From Aphelocoma coerulescens (lineage: Eukaryota; Chordata; Aves; Passeriformes; Corvidae), in contig NW_027183804.1 of the NCBI RefSeq assembly GCF_041296385.1, forward strand, positions 2,976,001 to 3,040,000: 64,000 nt of DNA, read 5' to 3'. This document shows positions 1 through 8,895 of the stretch, piece by piece. Position numbers and translations under genes: made by a program. A model generated the notes under the pieces. The model was not told the DNA's origin and ran no database searches. It saw only the letters and a program-made list of their open reading frames with translations. Position 1 is the stretch's first letter, and every line of letters begins with the position of its first letter.

Positions 1-204
1 GATCAAACAGAAATTCAGCTCATTACCTCCTCTCTTCAAGAATGGTCTTTAGTAATAGCTGCTAACAAAATTCAAATATCATCCCCGTGGAACTATTTAG
101 GATGGGTCATCACCAATCAAAGAGTGAAGCCTCAAAAACTGCATATCCAAGCCTCAATCACCAGTTTAAATGACGCTCAAAAACTGTTAGGTGATCTGCA
201 GTAG
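1..204 (+). pseudogene. pol: ERV reverse transcriptase, C-terminal fragment ending in TAG
   Basis: The frame corresponds to the end of the RT palm and start of the thumb of a betaretrovirus/alpharetrovirus-type enzyme; the same segment follows the YMDD motif in the twin copy. It is stopped by TAG at 202-204, directly after a Leu-Gln pair, where reading continues in the same frame with normal RT sequence on the other side. The twin copy has the same TAG at 13906-13908, so the mutation predates the duplication or was copied by gene conversion. Confidence 0.85.
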
Positions 205-1365
205 TTGAAGCCAATAGTAGGAATCCCCAATGTTCTTTTAGACCAGCTCCGTCCCTTACTAAAAGGATCAGACCCATGCGCACCGGTACACCTAACGCCG
301 CAGCAGCAAGAAGCTCTACAACAAATCACCACCTGTATCACAGACGGTTTTGTTTCGCGTCTCAATCCAGACATCCCCCTCTCTCTTACAATTTGGAATT
401 CTGAAACTCACCTCCTCGGCGCAATTACGCAGCTAAAGAAAACGGGGAAGCTGGCGGTTTTAGAATGGATATCACCACAGTTGCAGCAACGAAAAACTAT
501 TACCACAAAACTTGAAAATTTGGCTAATTTAATTAAGAAAGGACGTTTGCGCATTTTGGAAATTGGAGGACAAGAACCTGAGTGCATCAATCTCCCAATG
601 GAAAAACCTGCCTTCGACTGGTACTTGCTAAATTCTTCATCACTCACGGAAGCGCTGTTGTCCTCAGGAGCCAAAATTCAGACCGGTCCCCTGTTTCCCA
701 AGGCATTACAGTGGATAGGAGCATGGAACTGGATTTCAAAACCCTTGCGAGAAGATAAGCCTGTCCACAATGCCATTACTGCATTCACAGACGCCGGAAA
801 AAGGACAAGGAAAGCAGCTCGAGCTCATCGCAATATAGAGAGATTAAGCTGCTGGGTAGTGAAGCAAGCAAATGGAACAAGTAGAGTACTGTCCGCGCTT
901 GCAGATAATTTAAGCACAGTCCAACATGCTGTATTACAAAATAGAGCTGCTATTGATTTTCTGTTGTTAGCTCATGGACACGGGTGTGAAGAATTTGAGG
1001 GACTATGCTGCATGGATCTAAATGATCATTCTCGCTCTATTCATGCAGAGATTCAACAGCTTATAAATCACTCTCAAAAAATTAAGAAAGATACAGGTTT
1101 CTTTGGCCTAGATGGGCTGGTCAGTGAACTGGGATTGGGTGGTTGGGTAAGAAGCATGGTAAAAACATTGTTTCTCTTATTGATCATGGTTTTGGTAGGA
1201 TTAGTCCTGTTCAGCTGCGCTCTAACTTGTATCAAGAGGGTACTGCTAAAAACAACAACTCTGAGCATGATAGCACATAAAGAAAACGGGGGAAGTGTAG
1301 AGAGCTTATCTGAGGAATGGCTGCGCAGCAGAGGACATGATAAGATAGAGCCTTGCAGGATGTAG
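205..1365 (+). pseudogene. In-frame fusion of RT connection/RNase H start to env TM subunit
   Basis: The open frame runs 386 codons from just after the TAG to TAG at 1363-1365; the first ATG is at 598, which would give a 255-residue product. Codons 1 to about 185 are the RT thumb/connection and the first strand of RNase H (a TDAGK-type motif). The frame then passes directly into a retroviral transmembrane subunit: an N-terminal heptad region, the immunosuppressive-like helix, a C-X6-CC disulfide motif, an ectodomain with Gly-rich pre-membrane part, one hydrophobic anchor of about 20 residues and a tail that reads through the polypurine tract into the LTR. The TM part is alpharetrovirus gp37-like. 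Integrase, most of RNase H, the surface subunit, signal peptide and fusion peptide are missing. Whether it is translated is unknown. Confidence 0.8.
1279..1295 (+). promoter_or_regulatory. Polypurine tract of ERV copy A
   Basis: Seventeen bases, all purine except one C, directly abut the TG of the 3' LTR. This is the plus-strand primer site position in retroviruses. The same tract is at 14983-14999 in copy B. Confidence 0.85.
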
Positions 1366-1621
1366 GAGTCAGCCTGTCGTGGGAAAAGGGGTTTCTTATC
1401 AACAGGGTGTCCAACAGGACACAAGCCAGAGCAGACTGGAATGAGGAAACCATCGCCGCGGGGTGTGTTGTTCCCACGAGAGAAGATGACCAATCGTGAG
1501 CTCAGGTTTTGCAATATGTATGAGCTGTTTAAGTGTTGTATAAATAAGAGATGAAAAGACAATAAAATCGAGGCTTGCCGATCATGAAATCATGAGCTCG
1601 TCTCCCGCGCCTTTCCCGACA
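1296..1621 (+). mobile_element. 3' LTR of class II ERV, copy A (326 bp)
   Basis: It begins TGTAGAGAGC after the polypurine tract and ends TTCCCGACA. It contains a TATAAAT box at 1539-1545 and a poly(A) signal AATAAA at 1561-1566, so U3/R are very compact. I see no difference from the 5' LTR at 10196-10521; the LTR at 15000-15325 differs at one position noticed (15083). This near identity means recent insertion or recent duplication. Confidence 0.92.
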
Positions 1622-2430
1622 TGTTTCCTGATGTTTTAGTTCCGTTATACGTTAATTGTGGAGCCTACAATTACCTGCCCACACGGGGTTACCAATCACC
1701 TGCTGGGATTTTCCATAGCTGCTGCTGCTGGGGCTGACTGCCTGTCCTGATCACTGGAATCTGGTTTTTGTTGCAGAACATTCCAGTTTTTGCCAGGTAT
1801 TAGTGCAAGGAGAGCTTTTTCAGCACCCTCTTGAGCTGTTTGGTCAGCCAATGAATTCCCTGGATTAACTGGGGAGTCTCCAAACCCATGGGCTTTACAA
1901 GAGCATCAGGGCCACTTCTTTTGGCTTTGGCACACTCTGCAGTAGGTGACTGATTTCTTGTTGTACTCACTGGAGACCTCTGTGCCCTTTCCTTCCACGT
2001 GGCTCCCTGGGCATGCATTATTCCAAACCCATAGTTCAAATCAGTCCATATGTTCACCCTTTGTCCTTCAGTGATTTCTAGGAAAGGTCATTCATTCTGC
2101 TTTTTGTGCTGCTGTGTTCAAAGCTAAAGCCTGGGCTTCTATGACCTGGGTCGAGGTTGCCACTGCACACCCAGCTGCCCGTTTCCCATCCGTACCACGC
2201 TGCTCCCACCAGGGTGCAGGTCCAGTGCTGGCTCCTGCATGGGATTGCTGTGGAGGTCCCAGAGTCTGCCAGAACACACTTGTTCCATGGATCCCAGGCA
2301 GTCATGGCACAAAGACTGCAACCCTTCTCTTAGAAGGGACTCAAACACTTCCCTGTTCCAACCTTGGGTACCTTGAACCAAACCCTGCAAAGCTTTTGCT
2401 GCACCTTACAGGCAGGTCAACAGTTTAAAC
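1622..2430 (-). pseudogene. Degraded gammaretrovirus-like pol: RT-RNase H linker and RNase H
   Basis: Reading the minus strand from about 2400 down to 1800 in alternating frames gives a class I (gamma-type) RT-RNase H hinge (an HDCL...MEQV stretch), an RNase H first strand with a degraded DGS motif (GGSS), a TSTQVIEAQAL-like strand pair, a TAAQKAE helix start, and a TDLNYGFGIMHAQGATWKER-type segment that matches the RNase H third motif. Several frameshifts and stops separate these pieces. It is oriented opposite to the class II ERV next to it and is duplicated at 15326-16127. Confidence 0.7.
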
Positions 2431-2620
2431 AAGGAAAAGGGAAAGGGAAAGGGAAAGGGAAAGGGAAAGGGAAAGGGAAAGGGAAAAGGAAAAGGAAAAG
2501 GAAAAGGAAAAGGAAAAGGAAAAGGAAAAGGAAAAGGAAAAGGAAAAGGAAAAGGAAAAGGAAAAGGAAAAGGAAAAGGAAAAGGAAAAGGAAAAGGAAA
2601 AGGAAAAGGAAAAGGAAAAG
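2431..2620. repeat. Purine hexamer microsatellite (GGGAAA)n then (GGAAAA)n
   Basis: About 31 hexamers: an initial GGGAAA run, then a GGAAAA run, with all purines on one strand. Copy B at 16134-16287 is 36 bp shorter, showing array-length change since the duplication. It produces a long Lys/Arg-rich open frame that is a repeat artefact. Confidence 0.95.
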
Positions 2621-2739
2621 GTGCCTTTATCTGAGCAGGGGTCTTTCTCTGATTTCCTTTGGAGCAGGGATCAAAAGTTCTCCCCAGAATCCTTCAGTGC
2701 TGCCTGCAGGTGCTGCCAGCCCTCAGATCTGTTGAAATT

Positions 2740-2985
2740 CAAGAGGATGAGGCCACGGGGTGTCCCAATGGTGCCTTGGTTCCATGGGCCCCGCAGTGTA
2801 ACCATGGTGTCCTTGGTTCTGCAGTGTCACAATGGACCCTTCATTCCATGAGGCCCCACAGTGTGGCAATGGTCTCTTGAGTCCATGAGGCCCCACAAGG
2901 TCACAATGGTCCCTTGGTTCCATGGCCCCGCACTCTCACAATGCTCTCCTTGGCTGCACAAGGTCCCGGAGTGGCACAAGGGTTT
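2740..2985. repeat. 37-bp minisatellite relic (GTCACAATGG / TTCCATGAGGCCCC family)
   Basis: Several imperfect units carrying the GTCACAATGGT and CCATGAGGCCCC cores, the same family as at 8896-9745, 22468-23160, 24538-24860, 29220-29490 and 42990-43610. A copy is at 16407-16652. Confidence 0.75.
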
Positions 2986-3054
2986 CATCTTGATTTCTTT
3001 TAACTTTCTTTCTTTCTTCGGTCTTTCATCTTTTTCCTTCCTTTTTCCTGCTCC

Positions 3055-3420
3055 CAGCCCTGATCCGTGGGGATGGGAATGTCCCGCTCCCTTCCCGGGG
3101 CAGGCTCACACCTGAGCCAGGTGTGCAGGGCAGGACCTTGCCCTGAGCCCAAGCCCTGTCCCCCCTGCAGGATCTGCTTCCCATCGGCCTCTTCCTCCTG
3201 CGGCCCCAAGCCCAGCTCGGTGCTGAACGAAGGGCGCTGGGCCGGGGTCATCCCCCGGCGGGGGCTGCGCACCCCCCTCTGCCCCCTCCCCAAATTCCCT
3301 CCCGGGGCAGCAGGGGCTGGCTCAGGAGCCCTGTGGGCAGGGAAAAGGGGGTGACATCGGGATGGGGGGGGTCACACACGCTCTGGGGGGACACACACGG
3401 CCCCTGGGGATCCCCCTCAC
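3055..3420 (-). other. 3' flank of the MHC IIB transmembrane exon relic
   Basis: GC-rich sequence shared by copies A, B (16722-17087) and C (44390-44755). On the minus strand it continues from the donor of the transmembrane exon. A weaker version of the part nearest the exon follows the other IIB transmembrane exon at 56400-56547, so it is probably IIB intron and downstream sequence. I recognise no cytoplasmic-tail exon in it. Confidence 0.45.
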
Positions 3421-3504
3421 CTTCTCCTGCAGTGCCAGGAAGATGAACCCCAACATGGAGCCCCTGACCCCCAGCAGCATCTTGGGGGTGGGGTCTGGTG
3501 GCAG
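3421..3504 (-). pseudogene. MHC class II beta transmembrane exon relic (copy A)
   Basis: On the minus strand an 84-bp segment lies between an AG before CTGCCACC and a GTGAGG donor. It reads with a PKMLLGVRGSMLGFIFLAL core, the pattern of the connecting-peptide and membrane helix exon of MHC class II beta chains (a KML-x-G-x-x-G-F-x-LG helix). The related exon at 56548-56646 keeps the pattern better. No beta-1 or beta-2 domain exons are nearby, so it is an orphan exon. It lies on the same strand and downstream of the zinc-finger gene. Confidence 0.55.
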
Positions 3505-4158
3505 CTTTGGGGTCTGGGGGAGAGGCCCTAAAAGCCCGTCCCAGCCCCACAGCCACTACCAGACCCCTCAAACCACACCACAGCTCCCAGCCAGGACTCC
3601 CCCAACCACTCCCTGCAATAGAAATGGCCCCAAAAGCCACCAAATCCCCTTTCCATCTCCCCCAATACCCACCCAAGTTCCCTCCAAGCCACACACCCCT
3701 GCACCCACCCCAAAACTCCCTCACAGACTGCCCCAAAAGCCCCCCAAAGCCCGTCCCAGCACCATAAGTGGCTCCAAGGGCCACAAAAGCCCCTCCCAGT
3801 CCCCCAAGGCACCCCCAGACCCTCTCCACCCCCCTGGCACCGACCAGGACAGGCTGGGGGACAGGAACATCCACAGCCCAGAGCAGCTCGGGCACTTCAG
3901 CAGTGATTTGGGCACTTTGGAGGTCACACGCCAAAGGGAGAGACCCAGGGCAGGGACTGGGACAGACAACCAGAATTCCTGTAGAATAGATGGGCTCAGG
4001 TGGACACGTTCTGCCAGCACAACTGTGAGATTGTGGCGCCAATCAGCCTGGCTTCGTGGCTTCACAACACTCAGATCCTCCCGAATATTCCCCTGAACCC
4101 CAAATTCACCCCCAAATTCTGTTAAATGGTGCCGCTTTAGATCTCTTTGTTTAATTTC
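3505..4158 (-). other. Low-complexity intron-like sequence between zinc-finger 3' end and IIB exon
   Basis: C-rich on the plus strand (runs of CCCCAAAAGCCCC), giving long but repetitive open frames on both strands. These frames are in low-complexity DNA and match no family, so I read the block as intron or intergenic DNA. It is kept in copies B and C. Confidence 0.5.
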
Positions 4159-4164
4159 TTTATT
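4159..4164 (-). terminator. Poly(A) signal of zinc-finger gene copy A
   Basis: AATAAA on the minus strand about 400 bp after the zinc-finger stop codon and in the only AT-rich stretch of the unit. The same signal is at 17826-17831 and 45496-45501. Confidence 0.6.
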
Positions 4165-4454
4165 TCTACCCCAATTTTGGTTGTTTCAGTGGGATTAACA
4201 CAGAAATTACTTAGGCTGCAAGAGATCTCCAAGATCATCCAGGGTTGCTTGATACCACCAGAAGAAACAATTGGACAGAACAGATGAAAATTTTAGGGTG
4301 TAAAGGTAAAAAATCAGCTCTTCCCAATGAATTTCCAATGTTGATATGAGTCCCGATGGATGTTCCTGCCCCTGCGTTCACCCAGGTGCCTACAGGGATC
4401 CAGGAGAACGTGGAGAGCACCAGCCAGGGGTCTTCCCAACCTGGATCACAGGGC

Positions 4455-4559
4455 ATGTGGGTCACCAGGGCTCTGCCAAACGTGGCTCCTCTGATGGGAG
4501 ATGGAGTTGGAGCAGAGGACAAAGCTCTTCCTGCAGCCGGGGCACTCGCAGGGCTTCCC
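4455..4559 (-). pseudogene. Vestigial extra C2H2 finger just past the stop codon
   Basis: After the TAA of the zinc-finger exon the same frame continues GKPCECPGCRKSF... with a full C-X2-C-X12-H-X3-H spacing. The TAA sits where the linker should be. The same arrangement is seen after the stops at 18227 and 45897, and the start of it after 63979. Confidence 0.7.
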
Positions 4560-5467
4560 TTAGCGGTGCCTCCGTTGGTGTCTGGTCAAGTGAGAGCTCC
4601 TGGAGAAGCTCTTCCCACACTGGGGACACTCGTAGGGCCTCTCCCCAGTGTGGATGCGCCGGTGGGTGACGAGGTGGGAGTTTTGTTTGAAGCCCTTCCT
4701 GCATTCGGGGCAGCGGAAGGGCCTCTCATTCGTGTGAATCCGCTGGTGCAGGAGGAGACTGGAGCTGGTCTGAAACCTCTTCTCACACTCAGGACACTCG
4801 TAGGGCCTCTCCCCGGTGTGGATGAGCTGGTGGCGGATCAGGTCAGAGCTGTACCTGAAGCTCTCCCCACATTCCCCACACTCGTAGGGCCTCTCCCCAG
4901 TGTGGATCATCTGGTGGTTGATCAGGTGGGAGCTCCACCTGAAGCTCCTCCCACATTCCCCACACTTGTGGGGCTTCTCCCCATCGTGAAGCTGCTCATG
5001 AACCACCAGCTCTGACCTCTGGCTGCATCTCCGGCCGCCTTCCCGGCACAGGGTGGGTCTTTCCTCCTCAGAGCACCCTGGGCTGCGTTTGCAGCCCCTC
5101 CTCCTGTGGGATCTCCGGGGCTTTTCCTCCCCATTGGATTCCTGCGCCGTGGAGCCGCTCAAAATGGCCTCTTCCACCAGGTTCTGCCCTGGGGATTTGT
5201 CCTCCCTGGGCTCCGTGCTCAGCTCCTTGTCTGGGGAGGAAGGACAAGGAGAGGATGGGATTTGCCTCCGTGCCACAGGGAAGGGGAAGGAGATCCCCCC
5301 AGTCCGTCCCCGGCAGGACGGCGTCGGCAGCGGGGTTGTCCTGCAGCCGGGGGCGATGCTGGGCTGGGAGATGGAGCAGGAGAGAGGGGGAAAGGGGCAC
5401 TGACTTCCTCCTCACCTGCCTGGGGCTCCCGGGGCATCTTCCTCTTCCTCACAGCCTCCTCCTCCAT
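4560..5467 (-). CDS. C2H2 zinc-finger protein, copy A (2 coding exons, 5 fingers)
   Basis: The model joins exon 5416-5467 (ATG at 5465-5467, product start [12 protein letters not shown]) to exon 4560-5230 across an intron with GT-AG ends (GTGAGG donor, CCCCAG acceptor); the splice makes an Asp codon and keeps frame. The N-terminal 100 or so residues are acidic/basic and belong to a bird-expanded family ([20 protein letters not shown]). A degenerate first finger without its cysteines is followed by five C2H2 fingers with standard TGE(R/K)P linkers. It is probably a nuclear DNA-binding protein; there is no KRAB domain. The stop TAA at 4560-4562 is followed in the same frame by another complete finger. 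Expression is not shown. Confidence 0.8.
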
Positions 5468-6277
5468 CTGGCCAAGGGTTGGGAATGGGAAATCCTGGTT
5501 TGGGGAGAAACAAGGGATGAGTGTGTTGGGTTGGGGCTTCCTCCTGCCCAAGTCCACCTCTAGAAGTCACTGGTGTCCATAAAAACCAACAAACAATCAG
5601 GAATGACTCCAAAAACGGCTCCAGGAGTTCCCCCTTTCCAGTCTCCTCACTTTGGGGTTCTGGGGGTTCCCCTTGTCAGGGCTGCTGGGGGTCCCGTGGG
5701 TCCTGGGGATCCCCCTCTCTGGGGTCCTGCTTAGGGATGCTGGGGGGTTTTGGGGGTCTCATAGGTCCCTTTTTTCCTGATTCTGCTTTGGCTCCCAGAG
5801 GTCCCAGGGTCCCCTCTTCAGCCTCCCTCCACTACAGGCACTTGGGGCTCCCCCTTCTCCTCACTGTCCCTTTTAGGGCTGAGAGATCCCAACCCCACCT
5901 CATCTCCAGGCCCCCCCACCCCTCCAGGCTCTTGGGGTTCCCCCAGCTCTGGTATCGTCCCTCTCTGCTCTCCCCACTCCAGGGGTCCCGTGTTCCAGCC
6001 CCCAGCTCTCCTGGGGATCCCAAAAGCCAATGTCCAACCCGCCAGGACCGGGTGATCCTCACATGGACCCCCCAAGACCCCCAAGGGGCAATTATGGCTC
6101 AGCTTTGGAGTCCTGCAAGATCCACATATCCCCTCTGGCCCAAAAAATCCCTCCCAGGGACATGCAAGAACATCTGGGGCTCGATTCCAGAATCTGCAAG
6201 CTCCAAACACCCCTCCAAAAAAAACCCTCCTGGTGACCCCCCGATAGATTTGGGGTGAGCTCCCCCTCCCCGCTCAC
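5468..6277 (-). other. First intron of zinc-finger gene, copy A
   Basis: Between the non-coding exon donor at 6277/6278 and the coding exon. It carries phrases that recur in every unit of the window, such as a TTGGAGCTTGCAG segment and a TTTTGGGGGTCCC segment; the same phrases appear at 19135-19946, 46889-47766, 50000-50505, 60012-60300 and 62167-62900. Confidence 0.55.
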
Positions 6278-6317
6278 CTGCAGGATGGGGGGGAAGATGC
6301 TACCGGGGCTGGGGGTG
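6278..6317 (-). other. Putative 5' untranslated exon of zinc-finger gene, copy A
   Basis: On the minus strand 40 bp lie between GTGTCCGCAG and the donor CCTGCAG|GTGAGC. It is conserved at 19947-19986 and 62128-62166, and in diverged form at 47767, 50506 and 59974-60011. It has no ATG that opens a long frame, so I read it as a 5' UTR exon; the CAG may instead lie inside a first exon. Confidence 0.5.
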
Positions 6318-7420
6318 CTGCGGACACAGTGGGCGGGCGGTGGAACCTCGTGGTTCTCCAGCTCCTCCTCCTCCTCTCTCCCTCCTCTTCCTCCCACTCC
6401 TCCTCCACTCCCACCCTGACCCCCCTTTCCCACCCCCTCTGCCCCACGGCTGCCGCAGCACCGGCTGCTGTGTGGGGGGAGCCCCCGATCAGCCCCAGGG
6501 ATGGACAGGGGGGTTGGGGACCCCCCCAGTGCGGATCCCTCCCTTCCCCAGAGCCCCAGGGAATCGCTCCAGGGCTCAGGTGCTGGGGGACAGGGCTGCA
6601 CCCCCATGGAACCGCTCTTCTGCTGTCCCAACCCCACCTTTCCCTCCCCTCTCCTCCCCTTTCTCAGCGTTCCCCCAATCCACAGCCCCATTCCAGCTCA
6701 ATTTGGGTGTCCCATCCCCATCCCGCTTTCTTTGGGGGTCCCAGCCCCCTCTTCCCCCCCACCTCCTTCAGCACCTTCCCCATCCCCAATCCCCACCTCC
6801 CCTCCCCCGGGGATCACAGAGAGCGATGGATGCACATGGAGGCTCCTCTTCCTGCCCCCTCTGGCCCGCCTCTTCCTCCCGCCCCTCCCCCTTTATCCCT
6901 CCTCTTCCTCCCGCTCCTGCTCCTCCAGCCGTCCTCCGTCCAGCAGCTCCGCTGCCGCCCCCAAACCTCGGGCTGGAGCGGGGGGTCTGGGACACAGCCC
7001 CGTGCTGGGGGGCAGAGCCGCTGCTGGGGCCATCGCTGTGTCCAGGGCATCCTTTGTGGCCCTCGTGCAGCTCCAGGCTCCCGAGGGCTCCCCGAGGCTT
7101 TCTGTGGCTGTCCCTGCTCCCCAAATCTGTCGCGTTTGATGCCCGAGCGCGGCAGCCCCGTGCCCTGTGGCAGCAGCCGGTGCCGGGACACAGCCCCGGG
7201 AGCTGCGCTAATGCCCGGCCGTGCCAGGAGGGACTGAGGGGAGGGGACTTCATAAGGATCCCCCTCTGCGCCCCTGGCTGCGCACGGAAAGGTTCTTTAG
7301 TGCATGGGAGCGATTTTCCGGGGTTTCTGGGCTCGGCGGGGCCGAGGCGGCGGCAGCGGGAGCCGCGGGGCCCGGCCCGTGGGGGCGGCCGGGCTGGGAA
7401 AGTGCGCGGGGCCCCAGCGC
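6318..7420 (-). promoter_or_regulatory. GC-rich 5' region of the zinc-finger unit, copy A
   Basis: Polypurine GGAGGAAGAGG runs and CpG-rich sequence upstream of the 5' exon on the minus strand. Relative to unit D it lacks about 1.04 kb (D 59965-61003) that contains another 5' exon and an MHC IIB leader exon. CCCTC at 6642-6646 is the unoccupied target of the LTR found at 61164-61799. Confidence 0.45.
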
Positions 7421-7804
7421 GGTGCCCGAGGGCTGAGCGGAGCTGACGGGAACAAGCCCCGGAACCCCCCGGTGCCCGAGGGCTGAGCGGAGCTGACGGG
7501 AACAAGCCCCGGAACCCCCCGGTGCCCGAGGGCTGAGCGGAGCTGACGGGAACAAGCCCCGGAACCCCCCGGTGCCCGAGGGCTGAGCGGAGCTGACGGG
7601 AACAAGCCCCGGAACCCCCCGGTGCCCGAGGGCTGAGCGGAGCTGACGGGAACAAGCCCCGGAACCCCCCGGTGCCCGAGGGCTGAGCGGAGCTGACGGG
7701 AACAAGCCCCGGAACCCCCCGGTGCCCGAGGGCTGAGCGGAGCTGACGGGAACAAGCCCCGGAACCCCCCGGTGCCCGAGGGCTGAGCGGAGCTGACGGG
7801 AACA
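7421..7804. repeat. 50-bp tandem repeat, 8 units
   Basis: Units begin GGTGCCCGAGGGCTGAGCGG at 7421, 7471, 7521, 7571, 7621, 7671, 7721 and 7771, and are almost identical. Copy B has six units (21089-21372) and unit D has six in inverted orientation (59056-59360). Because 50 is not a multiple of three, all three frames of one strand carry long repetitive open frames. Confidence 0.95.
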
Positions 7805-8490
7805 CCCCGCTCGTCTCCGCCGCTCCAAGCCGCTTCCCCGGCTCCGGCTGCCGCCGCCGCCCGGCCCCGGCGCGGTCCCGCGGGGTCGCCGCTCTTGGCG
7901 CAGCTGGAGGGCTCGATCCGAGCCGCGCCCCGCCCGTCCCTCGCTGCGGCTCTTTCGGTCACACGGAGCGGCCGAGACCCCGCGCTGCTGCCCCGACGCT
8001 CCCTCGCTGCAGCTCTTTCAGTCGCTGCGCAGCCGCCACTCCCCGTGCACTTCTTCTAGAATTTATTATTCCATTCTCCTTCTTTTATTCCATTCGCACC
8101 TCCCATCCCACGCCCTCCGCTGCGGCTCTTTCACCGCCGGGCTCCTCGCCGGTCTCTCGGTGCGGCTCCTTCAGTGCCATGGGCCGGCGGAGACGCCCCT
8201 CGGTGCGGCTCTTTGATCGGATTTTATTCTTTTTTCGCGGTTTTCTCTCGTTCCCAGCTCGCCCGTCCCGCCGAGCGGCTCCTCCCGCTGCTGCCGGGGA
8301 TCGGACACCGCAGGCAGCCCCGGCCTCTTCCTCTTCTTCCTCCTCGCTACTGCCGGGATTCAGCCCCCGCCGCCGCCCGTCTCCTTCTGCCGCTCCTGCC
8401 CGGCACGAAGCGGCGCTGCCGCTGACGGGGCCGGAGCGCGGCTGCCCCGCGACTGCCCCGCGCCTCAGGGCCGGGCCGGGGAGTGACCGC
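7805..8490. promoter_or_regulatory. CpG-rich region with repeated GCTGCGGCTCTTTC motif
   Basis: CpG-dense sequence with five variants of a GCTGCGGCTCTTTC box at about 7942, 8004, 8118, 8160 and 8203. It is conserved in copy B (21373-22058) and, inverted, in unit D (about 58440-59055). It could be a CpG island or part of a repeat. No gene is recognised. Confidence 0.4.
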
Positions 8491-8620
8491 ACGGCTGGGG
8501 AGGGACCCCCCGCTGGCCAGGGCAGGGACTGACCCCATGGGAGGGACCCCCCGCTGGCCAGGGCAGGGACTGACCCCATGGGAGGGACCCCCCGCTGGCC
8601 AGGGCACGGACAGACCCCAT
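8491..8620. repeat. 41-bp tandem repeat, about 3 units
   Basis: GGGAGGGACCCCCCGCTGGC-type units repeat with a 41-bp spacing (ATG cores at 8537 and 8578). Present in copy B at 22059-22188 and inverted in D at 58258-58400. Confidence 0.9.
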
Positions 8621-8895
8621 GGGAAAGACTCCGAGAATTCTGCTCCCAGAGACCATTCCTGCTCACACTGACCCTTGTAGAAAGGGGCCATCATTCCAGG
8701 CAGCCTGTACTGAGCATGTGGCTCCTGAGCGGGCTTTGTTGTTTAGGAAACCTGCTCAGGCTTTTCCATTCTTTCCTTGCAAACAGGAAAATTTCTCCTG
8801 GGCCTGTGTGCAGGCAGAGCCCTGAGGAGAGCAGGTGGTACATGGTGCGCTGGGCTGGGACAGCCAGCTGCAGAGCTCAAGGGAAGAAGCCCAAA
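8621..8895. other. Unassigned unit segment
   Basis: About 275 bp of moderate GC that recurs at 22189-22463 and 24262-24535. No open frame or motif of a known family is seen. Confidence 0.5.

Larger units (their letters stand above)
1..1621 (+). mobile_element. Class II ERV, 3' part (copy A): RT end, pol-TM fusion, 3' LTR
   Basis: The window opens inside the reverse transcriptase of an ERV whose full-length twin lies at 10196-15325. The visible part holds the last RT codons, an in-frame TAG, the RT-connection/RNase H start fused to an env transmembrane subunit, a polypurine tract and a 326-bp LTR. It is an old copy in the host genome, deleted for most of RNase H, all integrase and the surface subunit, so it cannot encode a complete virus. 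Confidence 0.9.

Noticed and set aside
2438..2620. Interstitial telomere repeat
   Set aside because: The unit is GGGAAA/GGAAAA, not TTAGGG.
2364..2735. Lys/Arg-repeat open frame (KGKGKRKRK)
   Set aside because: Translation of the GGGAAA/GGAAAA microsatellite only; its length differs by repeat number between copies.
3248..4042. 264-codon minus-strand frame in copies A and B, and the overlapping plus-strand frame
   Set aside because: Low-complexity G-rich/C-rich DNA with frames on both strands; the real signal here is the short IIB exon in a different frame.
4040..4060. CTGATTGGC, a Y-box-like sequence, as an MHC class II promoter
   Set aside because: Lost in copy C, with no X box at the right spacing; it lies in the zinc-finger 3' flank.
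7421..7804. CRISPR-like array
   Set aside because: The units are directly adjacent without unique spacers, and the genome is vertebrate; it is a minisatellite.
6768..7805. Long open frames (up to 345 codons on the minus strand) across the 50-bp repeats and GC-rich flank
   Set aside because: The repeat unit is not a multiple of three and has no stops in any minus-strand frame, so open frames are expected by composition. No domain, and frames change between copies A, B and D.
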